From CAZXCK01 sp964639225 (GTDB taxonomy: Bacteria > Chloroflexota > Anaerolineae > Aggregatilineales > Phototrophicaceae): a stretch of 62,269 nt of DNA. The notes below the pieces were generated by a model that was given only the letters and a program-made list of their open reading frames with translations, searched no databases and was not told the DNA's origin. Both the position numbers and the translations under genes were made by a program. Positions 33,356 through 42,099 of the stretch are shown here, piece after piece. The DNA lies in NCBI GenBank assembly GCA_964639225.1, contig CAZXCK010000012.1, positions 1 to 62,269 of the forward strand, given 5' to 3'. Within the stretch, counting starts at the first letter, position 1. Each line of letters begins with the position of its first letter.

Positions 33356-34885
33356 ATGAAGAAACTGATAGGTGTGCTGATCCTCATTATGGCCATAACG
33401 ATGCTGGCCTCGGTTGTCGCTTATAGTCAGGACGGGCCATCTGGCGAAATCGTCATCGCGCTGCCCAGCGACCCGACCTCACTATATCTGCCCCGTGCGG
33501 CGGATCGCACGGCGGGTAATGCGTCCTGGCCATTGTACGACTCGCTGATCTTCCTGACGGTCGATGGCGAGCTGGTTCCCGCGCTGGCCGAGGACTGGGA
33601 GATCAACGAAGAAGGCACCGAATACACGTTCTTCCTGCGCCAGGGCGTGACGTTCCACAACGGCGAGCCGTTCAACGCGGATGCGGTGGTGGCTACCTGG
33701 GAATTTGGCAAGGACGGCAGCAACGACTATGCCGACCAGTACAGCGAGGTGACATCGATTGATGTCATCGACGAGTACACCGTGCGGCTGATTACCGATG
33801 CGCCCAATCCGTTGTTTCTGACGCTGCTGGCCGACAACTGGGGCATCATTCCGCCTGCTTACATGAACGAAGTCGGCATCGACGACTTCGCCCAGAATCC
33901 CGTTGGCACCGGGCCGTTTGTGTTTGTCGAGCGTATTCCTGGTGATCGTGTTGTCTACGAAGCCAACCCCGATTACTGGAATCCGGACCTGCCACTGCTG
34001 GAGCGTGTGATTTTCCGCGTGATCCCGGATAGCACAACGCGCGTGGCCGCCCTGCGCAGCGGGGAAGTCGACATCATCAACCGCCTGAGCGCCGACGAGG
34101 CCATGCTGCTGTCCACCAACGTGGACCTGGAGATCATTTCTTATCCCAACGACCGCGTCTACTATGTCGCTTTCAAGAATGTCAACAATGGTATCGGCAC
34201 GCCCATTGAGAATCAGCTTGTTCGTCAGGCACTGAATCACGCGGTCAACCGGCCAGGCATCATTCAGGGCATTTTCGCTGGCGAGGCCGAACTCATCAGC
34301 GGTTTTACCGTATCAACCAACCTGGGCTATGATCCGTCTATCCAGCCTTATAGCTACGACCCCGACCTGGCGCGTGAACTACTGGCCGAGGCCGGTTTCC
34401 CGGATGGTTTCGAAATTTCGATGGGTTGCCCGACTGACGCCTATCCCAGCATCAACGAGGTTTGCCTGGCCATCCAGCGCGATCTGAGCGCGGTTGGCGT
34501 TGAGGTGAGTCTGGAATTCCGCACCAGCAACACCTACTGGGGCCAGCCGCAGTATGAGGCCGTCGGCCCGATGCTGGTCGATAGCTGGTCATCGGCGGTG
34601 GGGGAGGCGCTGCCGCGACTGCAGGGCGCGCTGCTCCCTGGCAACTATTACAACGCCTGGGAAGACGATGTGATTGTTGACTACATCGACCGTATCAGCA
34701 CGACGGTGGACCGTGAGGAGCGCGCCGCGCTGTACACGGAACTCTCGGCCTATATGTTCGAGAATCCGCCGTTCATCTATCTGTATCAGTTGAATCTGTT
34801 CGAGGCCGTCAGCAGTCGGGTTCAGGGCTACGAGCCGCGCCCGGCAGAGAACTATTTCCTGATGGGAGTCTCCGTCTCTGAATGA
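33356..34885 (+). CDS. ABC transporter substrate-binding protein, family 5 (peptide/nickel type)
   Basis: The 509-residue protein has a signal sequence (MKKLIGVLILIMAITMLASVV) and then the SBP_bac_5 fold: LAEDWEINEEGTEYTFFLRQGVTFHNGEPFNADAV, RALNHAVNRPGI-like region and LLAEAGFPDG. It should bind peptides or another oligomeric solute. The ATG follows GAGAGGGAGAAG, a strong ribosome site. There is no lipobox cysteine after the signal sequence (AYSQDG). It is followed by a long stable hairpin and then two permease genes; no ATPase genes follow. Confidence 0.93.
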   Translation: MKKLIGVLILIMAITMLASVVAYSQDGPSGEIVIALPSDPTSLYLPRAADRTAGNASWPLYDSLIFLTVDGELVPALAEDWEINEEGTEYTFFLRQGVTFHNGEPFNADAVVATWEFGKDGSNDYADQYSEVTSIDVIDEYTVRLITDAPNPLFLTLLADNWGIIPPAYMNEVGIDDFAQNPVGTGPFVFVERIPGDRVVYEANPDYWNPDLPLLERVIFRVIPDSTTRVAALRSGEVDIINRLSADEAMLLSTNVDLEIISYPNDRVYYVAFKNVNNGIGTPIENQLVRQALNHAVNRPGIIQGIFAGEAELISGFTVSTNLGYDPSIQPYSYDPDLARELLAEAGFPDGFEISMGCPTDAYPSINEVCLAIQRDLSAVGVEVSLEFRTSNTYWGQPQYEAVGPMLVDSWSSAVGEALPRLQGALLPGNYYNAWEDDVIVDYIDRISTTVDREERAALYTELSAYMFENPPFIYLYQLNLFEAVSSRVQGYEPRPAENYFLMGVSVSE

Positions 34886-34900
34886 GCCGGTACCACGTCG

Positions 34901-34935
34901 CGTGTAGGGGTAGGGGTGCGCCCTGCCTCTGCACG
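34901..34935 (+). promoter_or_regulatory. Stable stem-loop between binding protein and permease genes
   Basis: A 15-bp stem (34901-34915 with 34921-34935, including three G-U pairs in RNA) closes a GTGCG loop. It starts 15 bases after the binding-protein stop. There is no T-tract, so it looks like an mRNA-stabilising or attenuating element, of the kind that lets binding protein be made in excess over permease. Confidence 0.6.
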
Positions 34936-34954
34936 TGTTGATGAAAGCTAACGC

Positions 34955-35866
34955 ATGTTCAGATACATCCTTTATCGGGTAGCCCAGGTCGCTGGTTTGA
35001 TAATTGGCGTCTTGATGCTGGTCTTTTTCATGGTACGGTTGACCGGCGATCCTTCTGCCCTGATGCTCTCCCGCGAGGCTTCGCCGGCGCAGATCGAGGC
35101 GTTTCGTCAGGCTAACGGCTTTGATCGCCCGATTCTGGAGCAGTTCGGCAGCTACATGGGCGGCGTCGTTCGTGGCGACTTAGGGCAATCGCTGAACTAC
35201 AACATGCCCACCATGCGGCTCATCAGCGGGCGCATGCCGGCTACGCTCGAACTGGCGGTCGCCGCCCTGTTGATTGCGCTGGTTGTCGCGGTTCCTCTGG
35301 GTGTTCTTGGTGGCATCTATCCCCACACCGTCGCTGGCGCGGCTGCCCGTCTGGTTGGGCTGCTGGGACAGTCGGTGCCCAGCTTCGTCTGGGCTATATT
35401 GTTTATCCTGTTGTTTGCGCTTAACATTCAGGGGCTGCCGTCATCCGGGCGCAGTGGACTGAATTCATTGATCCTGCCCGCGCTGGCGTTGTCACTGGGG
35501 GGCATGGGGCAGCTAACCCGCCTCACCAGGGCGATGGTTCTGGAAGTGCGTGAGGAGAACTACGTGCGGGCCGCCCGCGCGCGTGGACTGTCTGGCCGGG
35601 CGGTGGCCTTCCGCCACATCCTGCCCAATGTCGCCATCCCGCTTATTAGCGTGGTGGGCATCCAGTTCACGTATTTACTCGGCGGTTCCGTATACATCGA
35701 GACGATTTTTGCCTGGCCGGGGCTGGGTCTGTTGTTGCAGGAAGCCATTTTCAACAATGACTTCCCGCTGATCCAGGCGATTACGATTTTCATCGCTCTG
35801 TTCGCCATCAGCATCAATCTGGTGACGGACCTGTTATATGCGTGGATTGACCCTAGAGTACGGTAG
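34955..35866 (+). CDS. ABC transporter permease, DppB-like
   Basis: The 303-residue protein has six predicted helices. It begins MFRYILYRVAQVAGLIIGVLMLVFF, the DppB-type first helix, and is followed by the FDRPILEQFGSYM segment and the ATPase-coupling loop with YVRAARARGLSGRAVAFRHILPN. It forms the membrane channel with the DppC-like protein encoded 7 bases downstream. A long hairpin precedes it. Substrates of such systems are di- and oligopeptides, nickel or sugars. Confidence 0.93.
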   Translation: MFRYILYRVAQVAGLIIGVLMLVFFMVRLTGDPSALMLSREASPAQIEAFRQANGFDRPILEQFGSYMGGVVRGDLGQSLNYNMPTMRLISGRMPATLELAVAALLIALVVAVPLGVLGGIYPHTVAGAAARLVGLLGQSVPSFVWAILFILLFALNIQGLPSSGRSGLNSLILPALALSLGGMGQLTRLTRAMVLEVREENYVRAARARGLSGRAVAFRHILPNVAIPLISVVGIQFTYLLGGSVYIETIFAWPGLGLLLQEAIFNNDFPLIQAITIFIALFAISINLVTDLLYAWIDPRVR

Positions 35867-35873
35867 GAAACAG

Positions 35874-36782
35874 ATGGCGGAGACGAGTAAAACGCCTGTT
35901 TTGAACCTGGAACCCAGCCAGCGTAGCACAACAACATCCATCTGGCGGCGGATTGTCTACAATCCCGGCGGCGCGGTGGGGCTGGCCATTCTGCTGACAC
36001 TGGTCTTCTGCGCAATATTCGCTGATGTGATCGCCCCGCATGGCACCAGTGGCGATTTCGCCGTGTCGCGCCTGCCCGAAGCCTGGAAGGACGGCGGCTC
36101 ATCCGAGCATCTGCTGGGGACCAATCGACTCGGCCAGGATGTGTTCAGCCGCATCATTTATGGCAGCCGGGTGTCGCTGCTGGTAGCGCTGGGCGGGGTG
36201 TCTCTAGCGGCGACGATTGGTATTACACTAGGGCTGCTCAGTGGCTACATGGGCGGCTGGGTGGACCGTGTCATCAGCAGTTTCGTCAACCTGATCCTCT
36301 CCGTGCCGTACCTCGTCCTGGTGATTGTCGCCGCCACCATCTTTGGCCGCAGCCTGATTAACGTCGTGCTGATCTTCGGCATCACCGACACGCCGATCTT
36401 CATCCGCCTCACGCGCGGCGAAGTGCTGCGTCTGCGGTCGCAGGAGTATATTGAGGCCGCCGAAAGCCTGGGCGCTAAACCCTCGCGCATCGTGTTTCGT
36501 CATATTTTCCCCAATCTGGTTGGCGCCCTCATCACGCTGGCCACATTCGAGATGTCGCAGATGATTATCTACGAAAGCGGCCTCAGCTTTCTGGGTCTGA
36601 GTGTGCCACCCGAGGTGCCAAGCTGGGGCAATATGCTGCGCGAAGGCATGCAGGGTTCGGCTTTCCTGATCTTCCCCTGGTTGGCAATCTACCCGGCGCT
36701 GGCCATCACCACCATCGCCCTGGCAGTCAACCTGCTCGGCGACCGTCTGCGCGACGTGCTCGATCCCCGCATGCGCAGGTAA
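35874..36782 (+). CDS. ABC transporter permease, DppC-like
   Basis: The ATG at 35874 was chosen over an upstream in-frame start because AGGAAACAG immediately precedes it and the longer version overlaps the DppB-like gene. The 302-residue protein has an N-terminal cytoplasmic segment, a first helix from about residue 33, LGTNRLGQDVFSRIIYGSR typical of DppC, and the coupling loop EYIEAAESLGAKPSRIVFRHIFPN. It pairs with the DppB-like protein. The operon ends here: no DppD/DppF ATPase follows, and the next gene is convergent with a 15-base gap. Confidence 0.93.
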   Translation: MAETSKTPVLNLEPSQRSTTTSIWRRIVYNPGGAVGLAILLTLVFCAIFADVIAPHGTSGDFAVSRLPEAWKDGGSSEHLLGTNRLGQDVFSRIIYGSRVSLLVALGGVSLAATIGITLGLLSGYMGGWVDRVISSFVNLILSVPYLVLVIVAATIFGRSLINVVLIFGITDTPIFIRLTRGEVLRLRSQEYIEAAESLGAKPSRIVFRHIFPNLVGALITLATFEMSQMIIYESGLSFLGLSVPPEVPSWGNMLREGMQGSAFLIFPWLAIYPALAITTIALAVNLLGDRLRDVLDPRMRR

Positions 36783-36797
36783 TCACCAGCGTCGCGC

Positions 36798-38438
36798 TCA
36801 GACTGTGCCCTTGCTCGTAACCGGTTCACTCTGCGCTGGGATGTGGCTCATGGCGTATTCGGCCAGCGCGGCGATCGTCAGGCTGGGATTCACGCCGGGG
36901 TTCGCCGGCACAATCGACCCATCGACGATGTACATCCCTGGATAGTTGAACACCTGGCAGTAACGGTCAACAACACCCTCCTGATCGGTTTCGCCCATCG
37001 GACAGCCCCCCAGCAGATGCGCCGTAGTCGGGATCCCCAGCAGCGCCTCAGGTATCGAGTCCTGACTGATGCCGTTGGTTTGCCTGGAGTATTCCTCGGT
37101 GATGCCATGCGAAATCTCGAACGGCGGCGAGATCGTTTGCCCCGGATTAAGCGACGACACCAGCCCTCGCTGGTAGCCCGTGAACAGGCTGCGCCCCATT
37201 CGGACGTGCATGGTGCTGTCGTCCGTCTGCATGATGAGTAGAATTGTCGAATAACGGGACCAGCGCCCGAAAAACTTGGCATACATGAAATCGTACGGAT
37301 GCCGGATTCCATGCCACAGTATTCTCAGCAACCGCGCTGGCAGGCTACTCGCCGCCGCGACCATCGGAATCGCCAGCAGGCGAATAAACCCGGAGCCATC
37401 CGGGTAGCGAACAGGCTCCAGGTGCGTATTCTCATCGATCTTAAAAATGGACGTGATGGCGACCCCCGTCGAGTAGTTGACATTTTTGCTGCGGCTGGTC
37501 GAACCGGGGATAGTCTCGTTGTTGGTGCGCACCATCTGGCCCAGACGTGGCGATAACGCTGGCAGCGACCGGGTCACATCGCGGCAGCGCAGCAGCAGCT
37601 TTAGTGTCCCCATCGCATGAGCCGCCACCACCACGTTTCGCGCTCTGACGGTCCGCTTGCCGCCACTGAAAGGCAGCGCGGTGGGTTTGCGATAGACGAC
37701 CTCGTAGCGGGCGCCGTCCGTCTGCTGGCCGCTGAGTGGGCGGATGTCGATGACTTCAGCCTCGGCCCGAATCTCCGCGCCCCATTTCTCCGCAAAATAC
37801 AGATAATTCTTAAGCAGGGTGTTCTTGGCATTATGCCGGCAGCCGACCATACAGCCACCACACAGGATACAACCGGCACGCGCCGGACCCTCACCGTCGA
37901 AATACGGGTCAGGCACAGTCTGTCCTTCTTTGCCGGGTTCGCCAAAGTAAACCGCGACATCGGTGGGCCGGAAGGTGTGGCCCTGCCCACGCCCCTCAGC
38001 GATTTTTCGCAGCACGTCATCGGCAGGAGTCAGATGTGGATTGGTCGTCACACCCAGCATGCGCCGGGCGGTTTCATAATGTGGTTTCAGCACCGTCCGC
38101 CAGTCTGCCAGGGTGTGCCAGCCCGGCGCATCGAACAGCTTCTCTTCAGGTTCCATCAGCACGTTGGCGTACACCAGACTGCCGCCGCCCACGCCGCTGC
38201 CGTGCAGCACCATGACATGATTCAGCAGGCTGATTTCCATGATGCCAAAACAGCGCAGCGCCGGCTTCCACAGGAAGCGGCGCGCATCCCAGTTGGTGCG
38301 TGGAAAATCCTGGTCTTCGAAACGCTTACCACGTTCCAGAACCAGGACATCGTAACCTTTTTCGGCCAGTCGCATCGCCGAGATGCTGCCACCAAAACCC
38401 GAACCGACGACCACAAAATCCCGTGTTGTTTCGGGCAT
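36798..38438 (-). CDS. GMC family oxidoreductase with a four-cysteine cluster (cholesterol-oxidase-like)
   Basis: From the ATG at 38438 the product has 546 residues. The N-terminus holds the FAD motif VVGSGFGGSISAMRLAEKG; the HGSGVGGGSLVYANV segment follows. Around residue 200 is CILCGGCMVGCRHNAKNT, a CxxCxxCxxxC cluster found in one branch of GMC oxidoreductases and resembling a ferredoxin-type iron-sulfur site. The C-terminus has LLGGCPMG and YIVDGSIVPANPGVNPSLTI, the flavin-binding end of the family. It probably oxidises an alcohol such as a sterol or hopanoid. No signal peptide is visible. Confidence 0.9.
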   Translation of the reverse strand: MPETTRDFVVVGSGFGGSISAMRLAEKGYDVLVLERGKRFEDQDFPRTNWDARRFLWKPALRCFGIMEISLLNHVMVLHGSGVGGGSLVYANVLMEPEEKLFDAPGWHTLADWRTVLKPHYETARRMLGVTTNPHLTPADDVLRKIAEGRGQGHTFRPTDVAVYFGEPGKEGQTVPDPYFDGEGPARAGCILCGGCMVGCRHNAKNTLLKNYLYFAEKWGAEIRAEAEVIDIRPLSGQQTDGARYEVVYRKPTALPFSGGKRTVRARNVVVAAHAMGTLKLLLRCRDVTRSLPALSPRLGQMVRTNNETIPGSTSRSKNVNYSTGVAITSIFKIDENTHLEPVRYPDGSGFIRLLAIPMVAAASSLPARLLRILWHGIRHPYDFMYAKFFGRWSRYSTILLIMQTDDSTMHVRMGRSLFTGYQRGLVSSLNPGQTISPPFEISHGITEEYSRQTNGISQDSIPEALLGIPTTAHLLGGCPMGETDQEGVVDRYCQVFNYPGMYIVDGSIVPANPGVNPSLTIAALAEYAMSHIPAQSEPVTSKGTV

Positions 38439-38593
38439 GTTCTGCTGCTCCCGTGTTTTGCCCGTTTGACTGAATACATTGTACACCGGGCGGCCTCAGT
38501 TATGCTTGTGATTTGCATCGCGCTGATAGGGTACAATACGCCGCAACCCTGCCGATTGGCTTGAATCTGAGCAGGGGTAGACGCCATAATAGA

Positions 38594-38605
38594 CAGAAAT
38601 TTCTG
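38594..38605. promoter_or_regulatory. 12-bp perfect palindrome upstream of the pfkB-type gene
   Basis: CAGAAATTTCTG is a perfect dyad 18 bases upstream of the small ORF at 38623. It may be an operator; a TACAAT -10-like box lies at 38532-38537. Confidence 0.35.
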
Positions 38606-38622
38606 CTTAGAAAGGTTACTGC

Positions 38623-38679
38623 ATGAACAGGTTATTTGAGCTGCGGTATTGGCGCGCGGACAAGAGGGCACAATTATGA
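38623..38679 (+). CDS. Possible 18-residue leader ORF, translationally coupled to the PfkB kinase
   Basis: A good ribosome site (AGAAAGG, 8 bases upstream) precedes ATG at 38623, followed by 18 codons (MNRLFELRYWRADKRAQL) and a TGA that overlaps the kinase ATG as ATGA. The ribosome site of the kinase itself is weaker and lies inside this ORF. This arrangement would couple kinase translation to the leader. The peptide is basic and has no recognisable family. It could also be a chance frame. Confidence 0.4.
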   Translation: MNRLFELRYWRADKRAQL

Positions 38680-39800
38680 GCCAGACAGTCGATATTATCG
38701 TGAGCGGTCACCTTTGCCTGGACCTGATCCCGGAGATGGGCGCTGTCAAAGCTGAAGGGATTGCCCCCGGTCGCTTGCTGGAAACCGGACCGCTGCGCAT
38801 TTCCACCGGTGGGACGGTCTCCAATACCGGGCTGGCTTTGCTGAGGCTGGGCGCCAATGTCAGCCTCATGGCCGCCGTTGGCGACGATCTGCTGGGGCAG
38901 GCTATCATCGCCTTCCTGAAAGACCGGGACGAGCGTCTGGCGCAGTTTATCCGCGTGCAGCCCGGTCTGGCCAGTTCGTATTCGGTTGTGCTGTCGCCCA
39001 GCAATACCGACCGGACCTTTCTGCACCACACCGGCACCAACGCGACTTTTGGCGCCGATGATGTCGAGTACACCCTCGTCAGACCGGCGAAGGTGTTTCA
39101 CCTCGGTTATCCGCCGCTCCTGCCACGCCTCATCGCCGACAACGGCGCCGAACTGAGCCAGGTGTTCGCTCAGGTGAAAGCGGAAGGCGTCGTCACCTCA
39201 ATGGACATGGCCGTACCGGACCCGGATGGTCCCAGTGGCCGCGCCGATTGGCAGGCTATCCTGCGCCAGACTCTGCCGCATGTCGATATCTTCCTGCCCA
39301 GTATCGAGGAGGCGCTCTTCATGCTCCGCCGCGCAGATTTCGAAGCCTGGGGCGGTGCCTGGGCAGCACACCTCAACGGCGACTATCTCCGCGCCCTGGC
39401 CGGCGATCTCTTAGAACTTGGGGCGGTGGTTGCGGGTTTCAAGTTAGGCGAGATGGGTGTATACGTCAGAACAGCCACGGGGGATCGCCTGTCGCGTCTG
39501 GCACGTTTGTCATTGGATACGCCGGCCTGGTCTGGTGTTGAAGTATGGCATCCAGCCTTTGCCGTCGCTGTCGCCGGGACGACCGGCGCAGGCGATGCGG
39601 CCTATGCGGGCTTTCTGGCGGCGCTGGTCAACGGCCTGAATCCGGCGGACTGTGTGCGCTGGGCCTGCGCTGTCGGCGCTTGTGCCGTCGAAACCGCCGA
39701 CTCGACTTCCGGCGTGCGCTCCTGGCAGGAGACGGCGGCCCGGCTGGAAGCGGGCTGGCCGGTCCGCTCAGAACGCTTGCCGGGGATAGTGTATCCCTGA
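38676..39800 (+). CDS. PfkB family carbohydrate kinase
   Basis: Starting at ATG 38676 the protein has 374 residues, slightly longer than the usual 300-340. The N-terminus has SGHLCLDLIP and GGTVSNTGLALLRLG, the sugar-binding PfkB signature. The C-terminus has GTTGAGDAAYAGFLAAL with the catalytic aspartate and the anion hole. It phosphorylates a sugar or nucleoside with ATP. It lies 72 bases upstream of a GH3 glycosidase gene, so it may act on the sugar released by that enzyme. The start overlaps a short leader ORF. Confidence 0.9.
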   Translation: MSQTVDIIVSGHLCLDLIPEMGAVKAEGIAPGRLLETGPLRISTGGTVSNTGLALLRLGANVSLMAAVGDDLLGQAIIAFLKDRDERLAQFIRVQPGLASSYSVVLSPSNTDRTFLHHTGTNATFGADDVEYTLVRPAKVFHLGYPPLLPRLIADNGAELSQVFAQVKAEGVVTSMDMAVPDPDGPSGRADWQAILRQTLPHVDIFLPSIEEALFMLRRADFEAWGGAWAAHLNGDYLRALAGDLLELGAVVAGFKLGEMGVYVRTATGDRLSRLARLSLDTPAWSGVEVWHPAFAVAVAGTTGAGDAAYAGFLAALVNGLNPADCVRWACAVGACAVETADSTSGVRSWQETAARLEAGWPVRSERLPGIVYP

Positions 39801-39872
39801 CCGGCGCCGATGGCGGTCAATCGACTGAAGATGATTATCGTTTGTTAGCACCATCACACTGAAAGACAGATT

Positions 39873-42017
39873 ATGGATCAAAACAACACTCCCCCTTATC
39901 TTGATACGTTGCGCCCGTTCGCCGAACGGGCCGACGATCTCGTGGCGCGTATGACCCGCGACGAGAAGGTTCAGCAGATGCTTCATGAGGCCTCCGCCAT
40001 TGAGCGTCTGAAGGTGCCTCGCTACAACTGGTGGAACGAAGGACTTCATGGCGTGGCGCGGGCTGGCATCGCGACCGTCTTCCCGCAGGCGATTGGCATG
40101 GCCTCGACCTGGAACACGGACCTGATCCACGAGGTCGCTACCATCATCTCAAAAGAAGCGCGCGCCAAACACCATGACGCGGTACGCAGCGGCAGAGTCG
40201 GCGAACACTATTACGGTCTGACGCTGTGGTCCCCCAATATCAATATCTTCCGTGATCCGCGCTGGGGACGAGGTCAGGAGACGTACGGCGAAGACCCGTA
40301 TCTGACCGCCCGACTGGCGGTGAACTTCATCCGGGGGTTGCAGGGCGATGATCCGCGCTACCTCAGAACGGCGGCCTGCGCCAAGCATTACGCCGTCCAC
40401 AGCGGACCAGAAGCTGACCGCCATCACTTTAACGCCGAGGTAAACCATAAAGACCTGTGGGAGACGTATCTGCCGGCGTTTGAGGCGGCGGTTCGGGAAG
40501 CGCGGGTGGAGTCGGTTATGGGTGCCTATAATCGCACCAACGGCGAGCCGTGCTGCGCCAGCTTTACGCTGCTTGAGGACATTCTGCGCCAGCGCTGGAA
40601 CTTCGACGGGCATGTCGTGTCGGACTGCTGGGCCATTATCGACATTTACGAACATCATCGGGTGACTGCGACACCGGAAGAGGCCGCCGCGCTGGCGGTC
40701 AAGGCCGGTTGTGATCTCAACTGCGGCGTAACCTACGGCGCGCTCGTCAACGCACTCGAACAGGGGCTGATCGACGAGGAGACGATTGATCGCTCAGTGA
40801 AGCGGCTGATGATGACCCGGATGCGGCTCGGCATGTTCGACCCGCCGGAGATGGTAGCCTACGCGCAGATTCCGATTGAAGTAAACGACTGCGCCGAGCA
40901 TCAGGCGCTGGCCCTGCGCACCGCCCGCGAGTCGATGGTGCTGCTGAAAAACGCCGACGGATTCCTGCCGCTGGATAAGAGCATCGGCACGATTGCCGTC
41001 ATCGGCCCCAATGCCGACAATGTGGACGTGCTGCTGGGCAATTATAACGGTACGCCATCGCAACCGGTGACGCTGCTGCAAGGCATTAAGGACAAGGTTG
41101 GGCCGCAGACGCAGGTGCTCTACGCCAGGGGCTGCGGCATCATGGGCCACGATACGTCCGGCTATGCCGAAGCGGTCGCCGTCGCCGAGCAGGCGGATGT
41201 CGTTGTATTCGTTGGCGGGTTGTCGCAGGTGCTCGAAGGCGAGGAAGGCCAGCACGAGAGCGTCCCTGATGGCGAGACGAGCCAGGGTGACCGGACGAAG
41301 ATCGAGCTGCTTCCCGTGCAGGAAAATCTGCTGCGCCAACTGCACGCAACCGGCAGGCCGGTGGTGCTTGTGCTGGTCAATGGCAGCGCGATCGCTGTCA
41401 ACTGGGCCGATGCCAACCTGCCCGCCATACTGGAAGCATGGTATCCCGGTCAGGCGGGTGGCACAGCGGTTGCCGATGTGCTCTTCGGCGATTACAACCC
41501 TGCCGGGCGTCTGCCGGTGACGTTCTACCGTTCTACGGACGATCTGCCGGACTTCTCCGATTACAGCATGGAAAAGCGTACCTATCGCTACTTCCGGGGC
41601 GAGCCGCTGTATCCGTTTGGGCACGGTCTCAGTTACACGACATTCGCCTATGACAATCTGCGCCTGTCAGCCACGCACATCGAGGCTGGTGAACCGGTCG
41701 AGGTGCGCGTCGATGTAACCAACACCGGCGACCGGGCCGGTGATGAAGTTGTCCAGCTTTATCTGGCGGATGTCGTCGCTTCGACGCGCGTCCCGCAGCG
41801 GTCACTGGCCGGCTTCGCCCGGCTGGCGCTGGAACCAGGCCAGACCGTTACGGCGACGTTCACCATTACGCCTCAGCAGTACGCCATGATTGACGCCGCC
41901 GGACGCCGTGTCATTGAGCCGGGCGCGTTTGATGTGTTTGTGGGGGGCGGTCAGCCGGGCTTTGCTTCCGGGCAGGGCAGGCGCTTTGAAGTCACCGGCG
42001 AAGGCTACGAGCTGTAG
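39873..42017 (+). CDS. Glycoside hydrolase family 3 (beta-glucosidase/beta-xylosidase type)
   Basis: The 714-residue enzyme has the full GH3 layout. The N-terminal barrel carries PRWGRGQETYGEDP, CAKHYAVHSGPE and VVSDCWAI with the nucleophile aspartate. The (alpha/beta)6 sandwich has AVIGPNADN and the VVFVGGLSQVLEGE region; PFGHGLSYTTF then leads into a C-terminal fibronectin-III-like domain. The NWWNEGLHG and ATVFPQAIG motifs are typical of the beta-xylosidase/alpha-arabinofuranosidase branch. There is no signal peptide, so it acts on imported oligosaccharides. It follows the PfkB kinase gene and ends at a strong hairpin. Confidence 0.94.
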   Translation: MDQNNTPPYLDTLRPFAERADDLVARMTRDEKVQQMLHEASAIERLKVPRYNWWNEGLHGVARAGIATVFPQAIGMASTWNTDLIHEVATIISKEARAKHHDAVRSGRVGEHYYGLTLWSPNINIFRDPRWGRGQETYGEDPYLTARLAVNFIRGLQGDDPRYLRTAACAKHYAVHSGPEADRHHFNAEVNHKDLWETYLPAFEAAVREARVESVMGAYNRTNGEPCCASFTLLEDILRQRWNFDGHVVSDCWAIIDIYEHHRVTATPEEAAALAVKAGCDLNCGVTYGALVNALEQGLIDEETIDRSVKRLMMTRMRLGMFDPPEMVAYAQIPIEVNDCAEHQALALRTARESMVLLKNADGFLPLDKSIGTIAVIGPNADNVDVLLGNYNGTPSQPVTLLQGIKDKVGPQTQVLYARGCGIMGHDTSGYAEAVAVAEQADVVVFVGGLSQVLEGEEGQHESVPDGETSQGDRTKIELLPVQENLLRQLHATGRPVVLVLVNGSAIAVNWADANLPAILEAWYPGQAGGTAVADVLFGDYNPAGRLPVTFYRSTDDLPDFSDYSMEKRTYRYFRGEPLYPFGHGLSYTTFAYDNLRLSATHIEAGEPVEVRVDVTNTGDRAGDEVVQLYLADVVASTRVPQRSLAGFARLALEPGQTVTATFTITPQQYAMIDAAGRRVIEPGAFDVFVGGGQPGFASGQGRRFEVTGEGYEL

Positions 42018-42045
42018 CACGAGCCGGTTGCATAAACGATCAGCA

Positions 42046-42078
42046 AACCGGGGAAAGCAAGTCGCGCTTTCCCCGGTT
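42046..42078. terminator. Bidirectional hairpin terminator between convergent genes
   Basis: A 13-bp perfect stem (AACCGGGGAAAGC, 42046-42058, with GCTTTCCCCGGTT, 42066-42078) and a 7-base loop lie between the GH3 stop and the convergent Gfo/Idh/MocA stop. T-tracts on either side are short, so termination strength is uncertain. Confidence 0.75.
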
Positions 42079-42099
42079 GTTGGGCATCTGATATTGGGC

